From: Nonomuraea coxensis DSM 45129
GTDB taxonomy: Bacteria > Actinomycetota > Actinomycetes > Streptosporangiales > Streptosporangiaceae
Reading direction: 5' to 3'
Length of the DNA stretch: 64,000 bases
NCBI RefSeq assembly: GCF_019397265.1
Contig: NZ_CP068985.1
Coordinates: forward strand, 8,650,501-8,714,500
Below the pieces are notes generated by a model, which was not told the DNA's origin, did no database searches, and was given only the letters and a program-made list of their open reading frames with translations. Numbering within the stretch: position 1 is the stretch's first letter; every line of letters begins with the position of its first letter. Position numbers and translations under genes: made by a program. This document shows positions 50,605 through 58,830 of the stretch, piece by piece.

Positions 50605-50618
50605 TGGGAGCGCTCCCA
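50605..50618. promoter_or_regulatory. CebR-type operator before GH6
   Basis: Perfect TGGGAGCGCTCCCA, 30 nt before the GTG start of the GH6 gene. Confidence 0.9.
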
Positions 50619-50648
50619 GCCACCTAGCAGCACTGGAGATGATCGCTC

Positions 50649-53000
50649 GTGAGACTCCAACGCGGCCTCCGCAAATGGGCCGTGACCGTGACCGCCGCGA
50701 GTGTCGCGGCCCTGGGGCTCGTCGTCGGGCAGAGCACGGCCGCGAACGCCGCGGTCGCCTGCGACGTGACCTACACTGCCAACTCGTGGACGAGCAGCCC
50801 TGGTCAGGGCGGTTTCACCGCGAACATCACGTTGAAGAACACCGGCGACCCGATCACGTCGTGGTCCCTGGCCTTCGACTACCCGACCACCGGGCAGAAG
50901 TACACGCCCAGCGGCTGGGGCGCCAACTGGAGCCAGAGCGGCACCCGCGTCACCGGCACCAACATGCCCTACAACGGCAGCCTCGCGACCGGAGCCTCCA
51001 CCAGCATCGGCTTCAACGGCACCTGGACCGGCACCAACCCCAACCCCACGTCGTTCAGCGTCAACGGCGTGACCTGCGGCGGCACCGGCCCGACCACGCC
51101 CTCCGTGGTGCTGTCGGCCAGCTCGGTCGCCGTCAACGAGGGCTCGACCGCCACGTTCACCGCGCGCCTCTCCTCCGCGCCCAGCTCGAACGTCACCGTC
51201 ACCACCGCCCGTACCAGCGGTGACACCGACCTGACCGTCAGCTCGGGCGCCTCGCTCACCTTCACCCCGAGCAACTGGAACACCGCGCAGACGGTCACCC
51301 TGGCCGCGGCCCAGGACGCCGACACCACCGCGGGCACCGCGAGCTTCAGCGTCGGCGGCAGCGGCGTCACAGGCGCCACGCTCACCGCGACCGAGGTGGA
51401 CGACGACGCCACGGTCGAGCAGTCGATCATCGTGACGCCGACCTCGGTGACCGTGCCCGAGGGCTCGACCGGCACGTTCACCGCGCGCCTGGCCGCCCAG
51501 CCCTCCTCCGGCGTGACCGTCACCACGACGGCCGGCAGCGGCGACACCGACCTCACCGTCAGCTCGGGCGCCTCGCTCAGCTTCACCACGTCGAACTGGA
51601 ACACCCCGCAGACGGTCACCCTGGCCGCCGCGCAGGACTCCGACACGACCAACGGCAGCCGCACGTTCACCGTCGCCGCCACCGGCCTGACCTCGCGTAC
51701 GGTCACCGCCACCGAGGCCGACGACGACGGCGGCCCCACCCCCGTCCACGTGGAGAACCCGTACGCCGGCGCCACCGGCTACGTGAACCCCAACTGGAGC
51801 GCCAAGGCCGCGGCCGAGCCCGGCGGCTCGGCGGTCGCCAACACCTCCACCGCCGTGTGGATGGACCGCATCGCCGCCATCGCCGGCTCCAGCAGCGTCA
51901 TGGGCCTGCGCGCCCACCTCGACGAGGCCGTCCGGCAGGACGCCGCCAACGGCTCCACGCCGCTGACCATCCAGGTCGTCATCTACGACCTGCCCAACCG
52001 CGACTGCTCGGCGCTGGCCTCCAACGGCGAGCTGCGCATCTCGCAGGACGGCTTCAACCGCTACAAGACGGAGTACATCGACCCGATCGCGGCCATCCTC
52101 CGCGACTCCGCCTACGCGAACCTGCGCATCGTCACCATCATCGAGCCCGACTCGCTGCCGAACCTCGTCACCAACCTCAACAACTTCGCGGACTGCCGCG
52201 AGGCCAACGGCCCCGGCGGCTACCGTGACGGCGTCCGGTACGCGCTCGACAAGCTCCACGCCATCACCAACGTCTACACCTACATCGACGCCGCCCACCA
52301 CGCCTGGCTCGGCTGGGACTCGAACTTCGGGCCCGCCGTCAACCTCTTCTACGAGACCGTCGCCGGCACCGCCGCCGGCGTGGACAGCGTGGACGGCTTC
52401 ATCGTCAACACCGCCAACTACTCGGCCACGACCGAGCCGCACTTCACCATCGACACCATGCTGGGCAGCACCTCGGTCCGCCAGTCCAAGTGGGTGGACT
52501 GGAACTGGTACGTGGACGAGCAGTCCTTCGCCCTCGCCCTGCGCACCGCCCTGATCTCCAAGGGCTTCCGCTCCGGGCTCGGCATGCTGATCGACACCTC
52601 GCGCAACGGCTGGGGCGGCACCGCCCGCCCGTCCGGGCCGAGCACCTCGACCAACGTGGACGAGTTCGTGAACGGCTCGCGCGTCGACCGCCGCATCCAC
52701 GCCGGCAACTGGTGCAACCAGAGCGGCGCCGGCCTGGGCGCCCGCCCGACCGCCGCCCCCGTCGCCGGTCTCGACGCCTACGTCTGGATCAAGCCTCCGG
52801 GCGAGTCCGACGGCGCCAGCGAGGACATCCCGAACGACGAGGGCAAGAGGTTCGACCGGATGTGCGACCCGACGTACACCGGCAACAGCCTCAACGGCAA
52901 CAACATGTCCGGCGCCAAGGCGGGCGCCCCGCTCTCCGGCCAGTGGTTCTCCGCGCAGTTCCGCGAGCTGCTGGCGAACGCCTACCCGCCGGTCAACTGA
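50649..53000 (+). CDS. Secreted GH6 cellobiohydrolase (CBM2 - two Calx-beta-like modules - GH6)
   Basis: This 783-aa exocellulase starts at GTG 50649 with GGAG upstream. The signal peptide ends near ANA (34). A CBM2 (about 36-138) is followed by two Calx-beta-like modules (about 145-255 and 258-360), each with a SGASLTFTPSNWNT-type phrase, then the GH6 domain (about 370-783) with VVIYDLPNRDCSA (near 443-455) and IIEPDSLPNL (near 497-506). GH6 cellobiohydrolases act from non-reducing ends and complement the GH48 enzyme. It is divergent from the GH48 operon. Confidence 0.95.
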   Translation: MRLQRGLRKWAVTVTAASVAALGLVVGQSTAANAAVACDVTYTANSWTSSPGQGGFTANITLKNTGDPITSWSLAFDYPTTGQKYTPSGWGANWSQSGTRVTGTNMPYNGSLATGASTSIGFNGTWTGTNPNPTSFSVNGVTCGGTGPTTPSVVLSASSVAVNEGSTATFTARLSSAPSSNVTVTTARTSGDTDLTVSSGASLTFTPSNWNTAQTVTLAAAQDADTTAGTASFSVGGSGVTGATLTATEVDDDATVEQSIIVTPTSVTVPEGSTGTFTARLAAQPSSGVTVTTTAGSGDTDLTVSSGASLSFTTSNWNTPQTVTLAAAQDSDTTNGSRTFTVAATGLTSRTVTATEADDDGGPTPVHVENPYAGATGYVNPNWSAKAAAEPGGSAVANTSTAVWMDRIAAIAGSSSVMGLRAHLDEAVRQDAANGSTPLTIQVVIYDLPNRDCSALASNGELRISQDGFNRYKTEYIDPIAAILRDSAYANLRIVTIIEPDSLPNLVTNLNNFADCREANGPGGYRDGVRYALDKLHAITNVYTYIDAAHHAWLGWDSNFGPAVNLFYETVAGTAAGVDSVDGFIVNTANYSATTEPHFTIDTMLGSTSVRQSKWVDWNWYVDEQSFALALRTALISKGFRSGLGMLIDTSRNGWGGTARPSGPSTSTNVDEFVNGSRVDRRIHAGNWCNQSGAGLGARPTAAPVAGLDAYVWIKPPGESDGASEDIPNDEGKRFDRMCDPTYTGNSLNGNNMSGAKAGAPLSGQWFSAQFRELLANAYPPVN
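50871..50968 (+). repeat. 98-bp perfect inverted repeat, GH6 arm (CBM2)
   Basis: Mate of 50044-50141, 729 bp apart. The first differing codons beyond the block (Tyr-Asn versus Trp-Asn) show the identity ends abruptly. Confidence 0.85.
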
Positions 53001-53116
53001 GGACGCCGTCGCCTTCGGCGGACGCCGTCACCTGAACCCGGCCGGCCGGGACCCCGCCTGACCCGGGGCTCCGGCCGGCCAGAGGGACCCGCCTGACCCG
53101 GGCCCCTCGGCCCACC

Positions 53117-53154
53117 GGAACGGGGTCCGGGCCTTCGCGCCCGGGCCCCGTTCC
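53117..53154. terminator. Strong hairpin after GH6
   Basis: GGAACGGGGTCCGGG (53117-53131) pairs with CCCGGGCCCCGTTCC (53140-53154), one G-T pair in 15. It separates the cellulase island from the convergent DUF1992 gene. Confidence 0.8.
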
Positions 53155-53171
53155 CACGCGGAGCCCGGGGA

Positions 53172-53573
53172 TCAGCCCTGGGCCCGCCGCCACTCCGAGA
53201 TCTCCTCGTCCACGTCGTAAGGCATGAGGTTGAGCGGCGGCCCCGGCAACCCCGTCCTGATCGCCTCCCGGATCCGCTCGTTGATCGCCTCCAGGACGCG
53301 CCGCACCTCGGCCTCGGTCCGCGCCCCGCGCGCCTCCCGCAGCGCCTCCTCCGCGTCCCTGCGCAGCGCCAGCGTGGGCGGCAGCGGCATGGCGAGCCCT
53401 TCGCTCTCCACCTTCTGCTTGATCCACCACATGTCGTCCTGCGGTTTGTCCAGCCCCGGCAGCGGCTTGCCCGCGCCCGGCAGGTCGTCGAACTCCCCGC
53501 GCTCCTCCGCCTCGCGGATCTGCCGGTCGATCCAGCTCTCGAAGGGCATCCCGATCGGCTTGCGGTCGCTCAC
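53172..53573 (-). CDS. DUF1992 (DnaJ-related) small protein
   Basis: This 133-aa cytoplasmic protein has the DUF1992 signature FESWIDRQIREAEERGEFDDLPGAGKPLP (here about 10-38) and DMWWIKQKVESEGL. It is annotated as DnaJ-homologous in other bacteria, with unknown role. GTG 53573 is used with GGAG upstream; it lies 10 nt after the FolP-like gene and is probably co-transcribed with it. Confidence 0.88.
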   Translation of the reverse strand: MSDRKPIGMPFESWIDRQIREAEERGEFDDLPGAGKPLPGLDKPQDDMWWIKQKVESEGLAMPLPPTLALRRDAEEALREARGARTEAEVRRVLEAINERIREAIRTGLPGPPLNLMPYDVDEEISEWRRAQG

Positions 53574-53583
53574 GCGCGCTCCT

Positions 53584-54483
53584 TCACGCCAGGTTGTGGC
53601 TGGGCGCGAGGGGGGCACGCCAGCCGAGGACGGCTTCGGTCATGCGTACGGAGGCGACGGTCGCGGGCACGTCGTGCACCCGCAGGATCCGCGCCCCCTT
53701 GAGGACGGCGACGACGTTGGCGGCGATGGTGCCCTCGGCCCGCTGTCCCTGCGGCCGGTCGAGCGTCTCGCCGATGAAGTCCTTGTTGGACAGCGCGACC
53801 AGCGTCGGGTAGCCGATCGCGGTGATCTCCTCCAGGCGGCGGGTCAGCTCCAGCGAGTGGAAGGTGTTCTTGTTGAGGTCGTGGCCGGGGTCGATGATGA
53901 TCTTGTCGGGGGCGATGCCGGCCTCCAGCGCGTACGCCACCCGCTCCCGCAGGAAGCCCGCGACCTCCGCCACGACGTCGTCGTAGCTGGGCCGGAAGAC
54001 GCGCCGGCCGGGGCCGCCCAGGCTGTGGGTGACCACGACGCCGGCCCCGGTGGCGGCGGCCACCTCGGCGAGGCCCGGCTCGCGCAGCCCGTTGGTGTCG
54101 TTGATGACGTCGGCGCCCGCCTCGATGGCCGCCCGCGCGACCTCGGGGCGGTGGGTGTCGACCGAGATGACCGCGTCGGTGACGGCCCGGACCTCGGCGA
54201 TGACGGGGGCCACCCGGTCGATCTCCTCCGCGGCGCCGATGCCGGCCTGCGCGGCGCTGAAGGCGAAGCCGCCGATGTCGACCCAGTCGGCGCCCTCGTC
54301 GACCGCCCGCCTGGCCGCCGCGACGGCGCTGTCCAGGGCGTAGGTGCGGCCCTGGTCGTGGAAGGAGTTGGGGGTGCGGTTGACGATCGCCATCACGGCG
54401 ACCTGGCGCGCGAAGTCGAACTCCCGCCGGCCGATGCGCCGGACCGGGGCGATGATCGCGGGGGAAGTCTGCTCGCGGCTCAC
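53584..54483 (-). CDS. Dihydropteroate synthase family protein, FolP2-like
   Basis: This 299-aa TIM-barrel protein follows the DHPS family: VMAIVNRTPNSFHDQG, ADVINDTNGL, IIIDPGHDLNKNTFHSLEL, LVALSNKDFIGETLDRP and ARILRVHDVPATVASVRMTEAV. The pterin-loop that is normally DIGGESTRPG reads DIGGFAFSAAQ here, so it resembles the divergent FolP2-type paralogues for which DHPS activity is in doubt. GTG 54483. No other folate gene is adjacent. Confidence 0.85.
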   Translation of the reverse strand: MSREQTSPAIIAPVRRIGRREFDFARQVAVMAIVNRTPNSFHDQGRTYALDSAVAAARRAVDEGADWVDIGGFAFSAAQAGIGAAEEIDRVAPVIAEVRAVTDAVISVDTHRPEVARAAIEAGADVINDTNGLREPGLAEVAAATGAGVVVTHSLGGPGRRVFRPSYDDVVAEVAGFLRERVAYALEAGIAPDKIIIDPGHDLNKNTFHSLELTRRLEEITAIGYPTLVALSNKDFIGETLDRPQGQRAEGTIAANVVAVLKGARILRVHDVPATVASVRMTEAVLGWRAPLAPSHNLA

Positions 54484-54544
54484 CCTTCGACCCTACCTGC
54501 CGCTACGCGGGGGCCGCCGGGCGGCGGGGGCCTGCCCGGCGGCG

Positions 54545-54602
54545 CGGACTCAGGACGGGCTCAGGCGGACTCAGGACGGGCTCAGGCGGGCTCAGGCGGG
54601 CT
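54545..54602. repeat. Short tandem repeats between FolP-like and RsbW-like genes
   Basis: Two exact 21-bp units at 54545-54565 and 54566-54586 are followed by 10-bp units CGGGCTCAGG. They lie in a 133-bp non-coding gap and have no evident promoter role. Confidence 0.8.
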
Positions 54603-54616
54603 CCACGCACGCGGGC

Positions 54617-55087
54617 TCAGGCGGTGAAGCGGCCCGGCGGGCGGCTGTCACCGGCGACCCTGATGCGTCGCATGTGCCCGCGCGCGCCGTGCCCCGGGAC
54701 CTTCGGCAGCCGCATGGTGATGCGGACCGTCGTGCCGAACGGCCCGGTCCTGAAGTCCACCATGTCGCACAGGCGGCGGATGAGGTAGATCCCGCGCCCG
54801 TCGTAGCTCATGTCGGAGGGCCGGTGATCGCCGGCCACGTACCCCTCGGGGATGCCCTCCCCCCGGTCGGTGGTCTCGCAGCGGAGCACGCCGTCCACGG
54901 TCCACAGCTTGATGTGCCCGTGCCCGCCCGCGTGCTCGACGGCGTTGACCACGCTCTCGTGCACGGCGAGGACGAAGTCGTCCAGGCGCGGCCCGCTCAG
55001 CCCGCACCGCTCGGCCTCCTCGGCCACCTTACGGCGGAGCCTGGTCACGTCCTTGAGCGTGAAGGGCTGGGTCAGAAGGGTGCGCAT
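54617..55087 (-). CDS. RsbW-like anti-sigma factor / serine kinase
   Basis: This 156-aa HATPase_c_2 protein has the N-box FVLAVHESVVNAVEHAGG and the G-box YDGRGIYLIRRLCD. ATG 55087 is chosen because GGAGGAGCC precedes it. It is of the type that binds a sigma factor and phosphorylates a STAS antagonist; the STAS protein at 30268 is too far to be called its partner. Upstream lie 254 bp with no gene before the convergent-strand epimerase end. Confidence 0.85.
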   Translation of the reverse strand: MRTLLTQPFTLKDVTRLRRKVAEEAERCGLSGPRLDDFVLAVHESVVNAVEHAGGHGHIKLWTVDGVLRCETTDRGEGIPEGYVAGDHRPSDMSYDGRGIYLIRRLCDMVDFRTGPFGTTVRITMRLPKVPGHGARGHMRRIRVAGDSRPPGRFTA

Positions 55088-55341
55088 GGCAGGCTCCTCC
55101 GACCTGGCCTGCGCCCGCCGGCGCGCGGCGGCGTCCGGCGGAGGCGCGCCGCCTCGGCCGGACTGGCTCAGATCGGGACGATCGACGTGGAGGACCTGGC
55201 GGAAACCGGTCCGGGGAAAAGGGTCCATGGCGTTCCTCCGTGTCAGTAGTGACACCCGGGGCCGCGCCTCAGGACCTCGCGTTCCCCCGTCCTCTTCCCA
55301 TGAGGACGGGGATCACACTCCGCGTTCTCCACGGATCCGCG

Positions 55342-56391
55342 TCACGGGCGGGCGCCCATGCCGGAGGCGAACTCCTTCATACGGCCGGCCGGGCCGCCGT
55401 CGGGGGCGAGCGGCGCGGTGTCCATGCCGGCGCCGTCGTGCAGTCCTTCGAACAGCTCGCGCATGGCGTCCAGCGACGAGTGCCGCGGCCGCCAGCCCAG
55501 CACCTCGCGGGCGCGGTCGGTGCTCATGACCGGCAGCCGCATGGCCAGGTCGAGCAGCCCCGGCGAGGCGGGCACCAGCCTGAGCCGCCAGGCCACCGCG
55601 ACGGCCGCCTTGGCGAGCCCCCGCGGCACCGGCACGGTACGGGTGCCGAGCAGCTCGGCGAGGTCGCCGGGCGTGAGCACGGGTTCGGCGGCGATGTTGA
55701 ACGCCCCCCTGACCTCGCGCACGACCGCGAGGCGGTAGGCCTCGGCCGCGTCCTCGGCGTGCAGCACCTGGAGGCGCAGCCCGGGGATGTCCGGCACGAA
55801 CGGGACGTGCCCCGCGCCGATCAGCCGCCGCGGCACCAGCGGTCCGGCGAACAGCCTGCGCTGCTCGGACGCCGCCGCCCGCTGGAAGATGAAGCCGGGC
55901 CGCATCCGCACCACGCGGATGCCGGGGTGGTCGTGCTCGAAGACGTCGAGCACCCGCTCGACGTACGCCTTCTCCCGCCCGTAGGCGGCGCCGGGCCACC
56001 CGTGGGTGGGCCAGCTCTCGTCCACCCGCCGGTCCTTGGGCCCCGGCGAGTACGCGCCCACGGACGAGGCGTGCACCAGCGCCTGCACCCCGGCCTCGGC
56101 GGCGGCGCGGAAGACCCGCATGCTGCCGAGCACGTTGGCCCGCCAGGTCGTCGCCGGGTCCCTGGTCGGCTGGAACAGCCACGCCAGGTGGACCACGGCG
56201 TCCGCCCCGTCGAAGATCCGGGCCAGGTCGGCGGAGGCCACGTCGGCCTGCCGCCATTCGGTGCGGTCGACGCGCCAGCCGGGAAGCCGCCGCGCGACCC
56301 CGACGATCGAGGTCACCCGCTCGTCGACGCTCAGCGCGCGCACCAGGCTGGTGCCGACGTTCCCGGTTGCTCCCACCACGACGACTCTCAT
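55342..56391 (-). CDS. NAD-dependent epimerase/dehydratase (extended SDR)
   Basis: This 349-aa extended SDR has the cofactor motif VVVGATGNVGTSLVRAL and the catalytic Tyr/Lys in AAYGREKAYVE, preceded by HASSVGAYSPG. Both substrate-domain (IRVVRMRPGFIFQ) and C-terminal parts are complete. Substrates in this family are nucleotide sugars or other small alcohols; none can be assigned. It is 40 nt after the zinc alcohol dehydrogenase, same strand, likely one operon. Confidence 0.88.
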   Translation of the reverse strand: MRVVVVGATGNVGTSLVRALSVDERVTSIVGVARRLPGWRVDRTEWRQADVASADLARIFDGADAVVHLAWLFQPTRDPATTWRANVLGSMRVFRAAAEAGVQALVHASSVGAYSPGPKDRRVDESWPTHGWPGAAYGREKAYVERVLDVFEHDHPGIRVVRMRPGFIFQRAAASEQRRLFAGPLVPRRLIGAGHVPFVPDIPGLRLQVLHAEDAAEAYRLAVVREVRGAFNIAAEPVLTPGDLAELLGTRTVPVPRGLAKAAVAVAWRLRLVPASPGLLDLAMRLPVMSTDRAREVLGWRPRHSSLDAMRELFEGLHDGAGMDTAPLAPDGGPAGRMKEFASGMGARP

Positions 56392-56431
56392 GGAGGCTCC
56401 GCTGCCCGCTCTCCGTCCGGTGAAACGCCCA

Positions 56432-57613
56432 TCAGGGCCGCAGGAGCACCTTGATGGCTCCGTCGGCCTTCTTCTGGAACATTTCGTACGCCTTTGCCGC
56501 TTCTTCCAGCGGCATCCGGTGGGTGGTGAAGTCCATGACGCCGAGCGGGTCGGCGTCGTCGGTCACCAGCGGCATCAGCGGGCTGATCCAGCGCCGCACG
56601 TGCGCCTGCCCCATGCGCACGGTGACGCCCTTGTCGAACATGCGGAGCATGGGCAGCGGGTCGGTCATGCCGCCGTACACGCCGATGACGGAGATCACGC
56701 CGCCCCGGCGCACGCTCTCCACGGCCTGGTGGAACGCGGCCAGGCGGTCCACGCCCGCGTGGGCCATGAGCGGGGCCGCGAGCGCGTCGGGCAGCAGGCC
56801 GGTGAGGGTCTGCGCGATCTTGGCGGCGGGCGAGCCGTGGGCCTCCATGCCGACGGCGTCGATCACCGAGTCGGTGCCGCGACCGGCCGTGCGGTCGCGG
56901 ATCTCGTCGGCCACGGCGGGCGTCTCGCTCGCGTCGACGACCTCGATCCCGTGGCGGGCGGCCAGCTCCAGCCGGGCCATGACGCCGTCGACGCCGATCA
57001 CGCGGTGGCCGAGGTGCCGGGCGATGCGGGCGCACATCTGGCCGATGGGGCCGAGCCCGAGCACGGTCACGCTGCCGCCGTCGGGGATCTCCGCGAACGC
57101 GACCGCCTGCCACGCCGTGGGCAGCACGTCGGACAGGTAGACGAACCGCTCGTCGGGCGGGCCCTCCGGCACCCGGATGGGGCCGAACTGGGCCTCGGGC
57201 ACGCGCAGGTACTCGGCCTGGCCGCCGGGGACCTGGCCGTAGAGGCGGGTGTAGCCGAACAGGGCGGCGCCGGTGCCCTGTTCGCGCACCTGGGTGGTCT
57301 CGCACTGGGCGTACAGCTCCATGCCGCACATGTGGCAGTGGCCGCAGGAGATGGTGAAGGGGATGACGACGCGGTCGCCGGGTTTGACGTGGGTGACGTC
57401 CGGGCCGACCTCCTCGACGACGCCCATGGCCTCGTGGCCGAGGATGTCGCCCTCGGCCATGAACGGGCCGAGCACCTCGTACAGGTGGAGGTCGGAGCCG
57501 CAGATGCCGGTGCTGGTCACCCTGATGACCGCGTCGTTGGGCTCCTTGATGACCGGGTCGGGGACGTCCTCGACGCGCACGTCGCGCTTGCCGTGCCAGG
57601 TGACTGCTCTCAT
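56432..57613 (-). CDS. Zinc-dependent alcohol dehydrogenase (MDR, formaldehyde-dehydrogenase-like)
   Basis: This 393-aa MDR enzyme has the catalytic zinc ligands in STGICGSDLHLYE and GHEAMGVVEEVG, the structural zinc cysteines in ISCGHCHMCGMELYAQCETT, the NAD site VTVLGLGPIGQMCARIA and a long insertion near 270-300 typical of glutathione-independent formaldehyde dehydrogenase-like forms. Actinomycetes use mycothiol, so the natural substrate could be formaldehyde or another aldehyde. It is divergent from the terpene/encapsulin operon. Confidence 0.9.
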   Translation of the reverse strand: MRAVTWHGKRDVRVEDVPDPVIKEPNDAVIRVTSTGICGSDLHLYEVLGPFMAEGDILGHEAMGVVEEVGPDVTHVKPGDRVVIPFTISCGHCHMCGMELYAQCETTQVREQGTGAALFGYTRLYGQVPGGQAEYLRVPEAQFGPIRVPEGPPDERFVYLSDVLPTAWQAVAFAEIPDGGSVTVLGLGPIGQMCARIARHLGHRVIGVDGVMARLELAARHGIEVVDASETPAVADEIRDRTAGRGTDSVIDAVGMEAHGSPAAKIAQTLTGLLPDALAAPLMAHAGVDRLAAFHQAVESVRRGGVISVIGVYGGMTDPLPMLRMFDKGVTVRMGQAHVRRWISPLMPLVTDDADPLGVMDFTTHRMPLEEAAKAYEMFQKKADGAIKVLLRP

Positions 57614-57703
57614 GCACAGCGCATACCCCCATAAAAGCCACTAAACGGACGGCCGGATCTTGTGACTGGTGAGACAGAAGACGTCAGGGGCCACCCAAGA
57701 CTC

Positions 57704-57733
57704 TTTACACACTCAGTGTTGGGTGAGTAACTA
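57704..57733 (+). promoter_or_regulatory. Candidate promoter of the terpene/encapsulin operon
   Basis: TTTACA (57704-57709), an 18-nt spacer and TAACTA (57728-57733) fit a vegetative-type promoter with start near 57740, giving a 5' leader of about 28 nt that carries GAAGGAG before ATG 57768. An ACTCA/TGAGT inverted repeat (about 57711-57728) lies in the spacer and may bind a regulator. Confidence 0.55.
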
Positions 57734-57767
57734 TTGGTGATGCCCGACCCACCGAAGGAGCGCGCGT

Positions 57768-58817
57768 ATGCCATTGGGCTTCTCTGAGCCTTCACTCGGC
57801 TCGCGCATCGACCGATCTCTGAGCGCGTTCCTGGAGACCTGGCGGACGCCGCTGTCCGACCCGGACGTCGCGGTCGCCTACGACGTGCTGCACGCGTTCG
57901 TGCTGGGCGGCGGCAAGCGCATCAGGCCGCAACTGTGCTACTGGGGGTGGCGCGGCGCGGGCGGCGACGACTGCGACGAGATCATCACGGCCGCCGCCGC
58001 GCTGGAGCTGTGCCACGCGGGCCTGCTCATCCACGACGACATCATGGACGGCAGCGAGCTGCGCCGGGGCCGCGCCACCGTGCACAAGAGCCTGGAGCGG
58101 CTGCACCCGGGGCCGGGCGCGCAGGTCTTCGGCCAGGCGGGCGGCATCCTGCTCGGCACGCTGAGCCTCGCCTGGTCCGACGCCATGCTGTCGTCCTGCG
58201 GGATCCAGCCGGCCCGGCTGCGCGCCGCGCACCGCCTCTTCGACGCCATGCGCACCGAGGTGATCAGCGGCCAGTACCTCGACATGCTCGCGCAACTGCG
58301 GGCCGGGGCGAGCGTGGACCAGGCGCTCACGGTCATCCGCTACAAGACGGCCAAATACACCGTGGAGCGGCCGCTGCAGATCGGCGGCGCGCTCGCCGGG
58401 GCCGACGCGGGGCTGCTGGAGTCCTACTCACGGTTCGGAGTGCCGCTGGGCGAGGCGTTCCAGCTCCGCGACGACCTGCTCGGCACCTTCGGCTCGGCCG
58501 CGGAGACCGGCAAGTCGGCGCTCGACGACCTGCGCGAGGGCAAGCACACCGTGCTCATCGCGCACGCCCTGCGCCGCGCCTCGGCCGCCCAGCGCGAGCA
58601 CCTGCGGCGCTGGCACGGCGATCCCGAGCTGAGCGAGGAGCGCGCCACCGAGCTGCGCCAGATCCTGCGCGACACCGGAGCGGTCGCGGAGGTCGAGGAC
58701 ATGATCGCCGGCCGGGTGCGGGAGGCGGTCGCGGCGCTGGCCGAGGCCGAGATCAAGCCGGACGCGTCCGCCGCGCTCACCGTGCTCGCCGACCGGCTCG
58801 CACATCGCACCAGGTAG
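57768..58817 (+). CDS. Polyprenyl diphosphate synthase
   Basis: This 349-aa trans-isoprenyl synthase shows GGGKRIRPQL (IPP site), the first Asp-rich motif LLIHDDIMDGSELRRG (about 86-101), the KT and FQLRDDLLGTFG second Asp-rich motif (about 230-240). The first motif is DDxxD without the two-residue insert of type II (typical bacterial FPP) synthases, so product length (FPP, GGPP or longer) is open. It is the first gene of the operon, 13 nt before ispH. Family 2B encapsulin loci are known to carry polyprenyl synthases, so it is a candidate cargo. Its ends show no long disordered tail. Confidence 0.9.
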   Translation: MPLGFSEPSLGSRIDRSLSAFLETWRTPLSDPDVAVAYDVLHAFVLGGGKRIRPQLCYWGWRGAGGDDCDEIITAAAALELCHAGLLIHDDIMDGSELRRGRATVHKSLERLHPGPGAQVFGQAGGILLGTLSLAWSDAMLSSCGIQPARLRAAHRLFDAMRTEVISGQYLDMLAQLRAGASVDQALTVIRYKTAKYTVERPLQIGGALAGADAGLLESYSRFGVPLGEAFQLRDDLLGTFGSAAETGKSALDDLREGKHTVLIAHALRRASAAQREHLRRWHGDPELSEERATELRQILRDTGAVAEVEDMIAGRVREAVAALAEAEIKPDASAALTVLADRLAHRTR

Positions 58818-58830
58818 AAGGGTTTCTCCG

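Noticed and set aside
54545..54602. Transposon end or attachment site
   Set aside because: Simple tandem repeats with no transposase, integrase or target duplication nearby.
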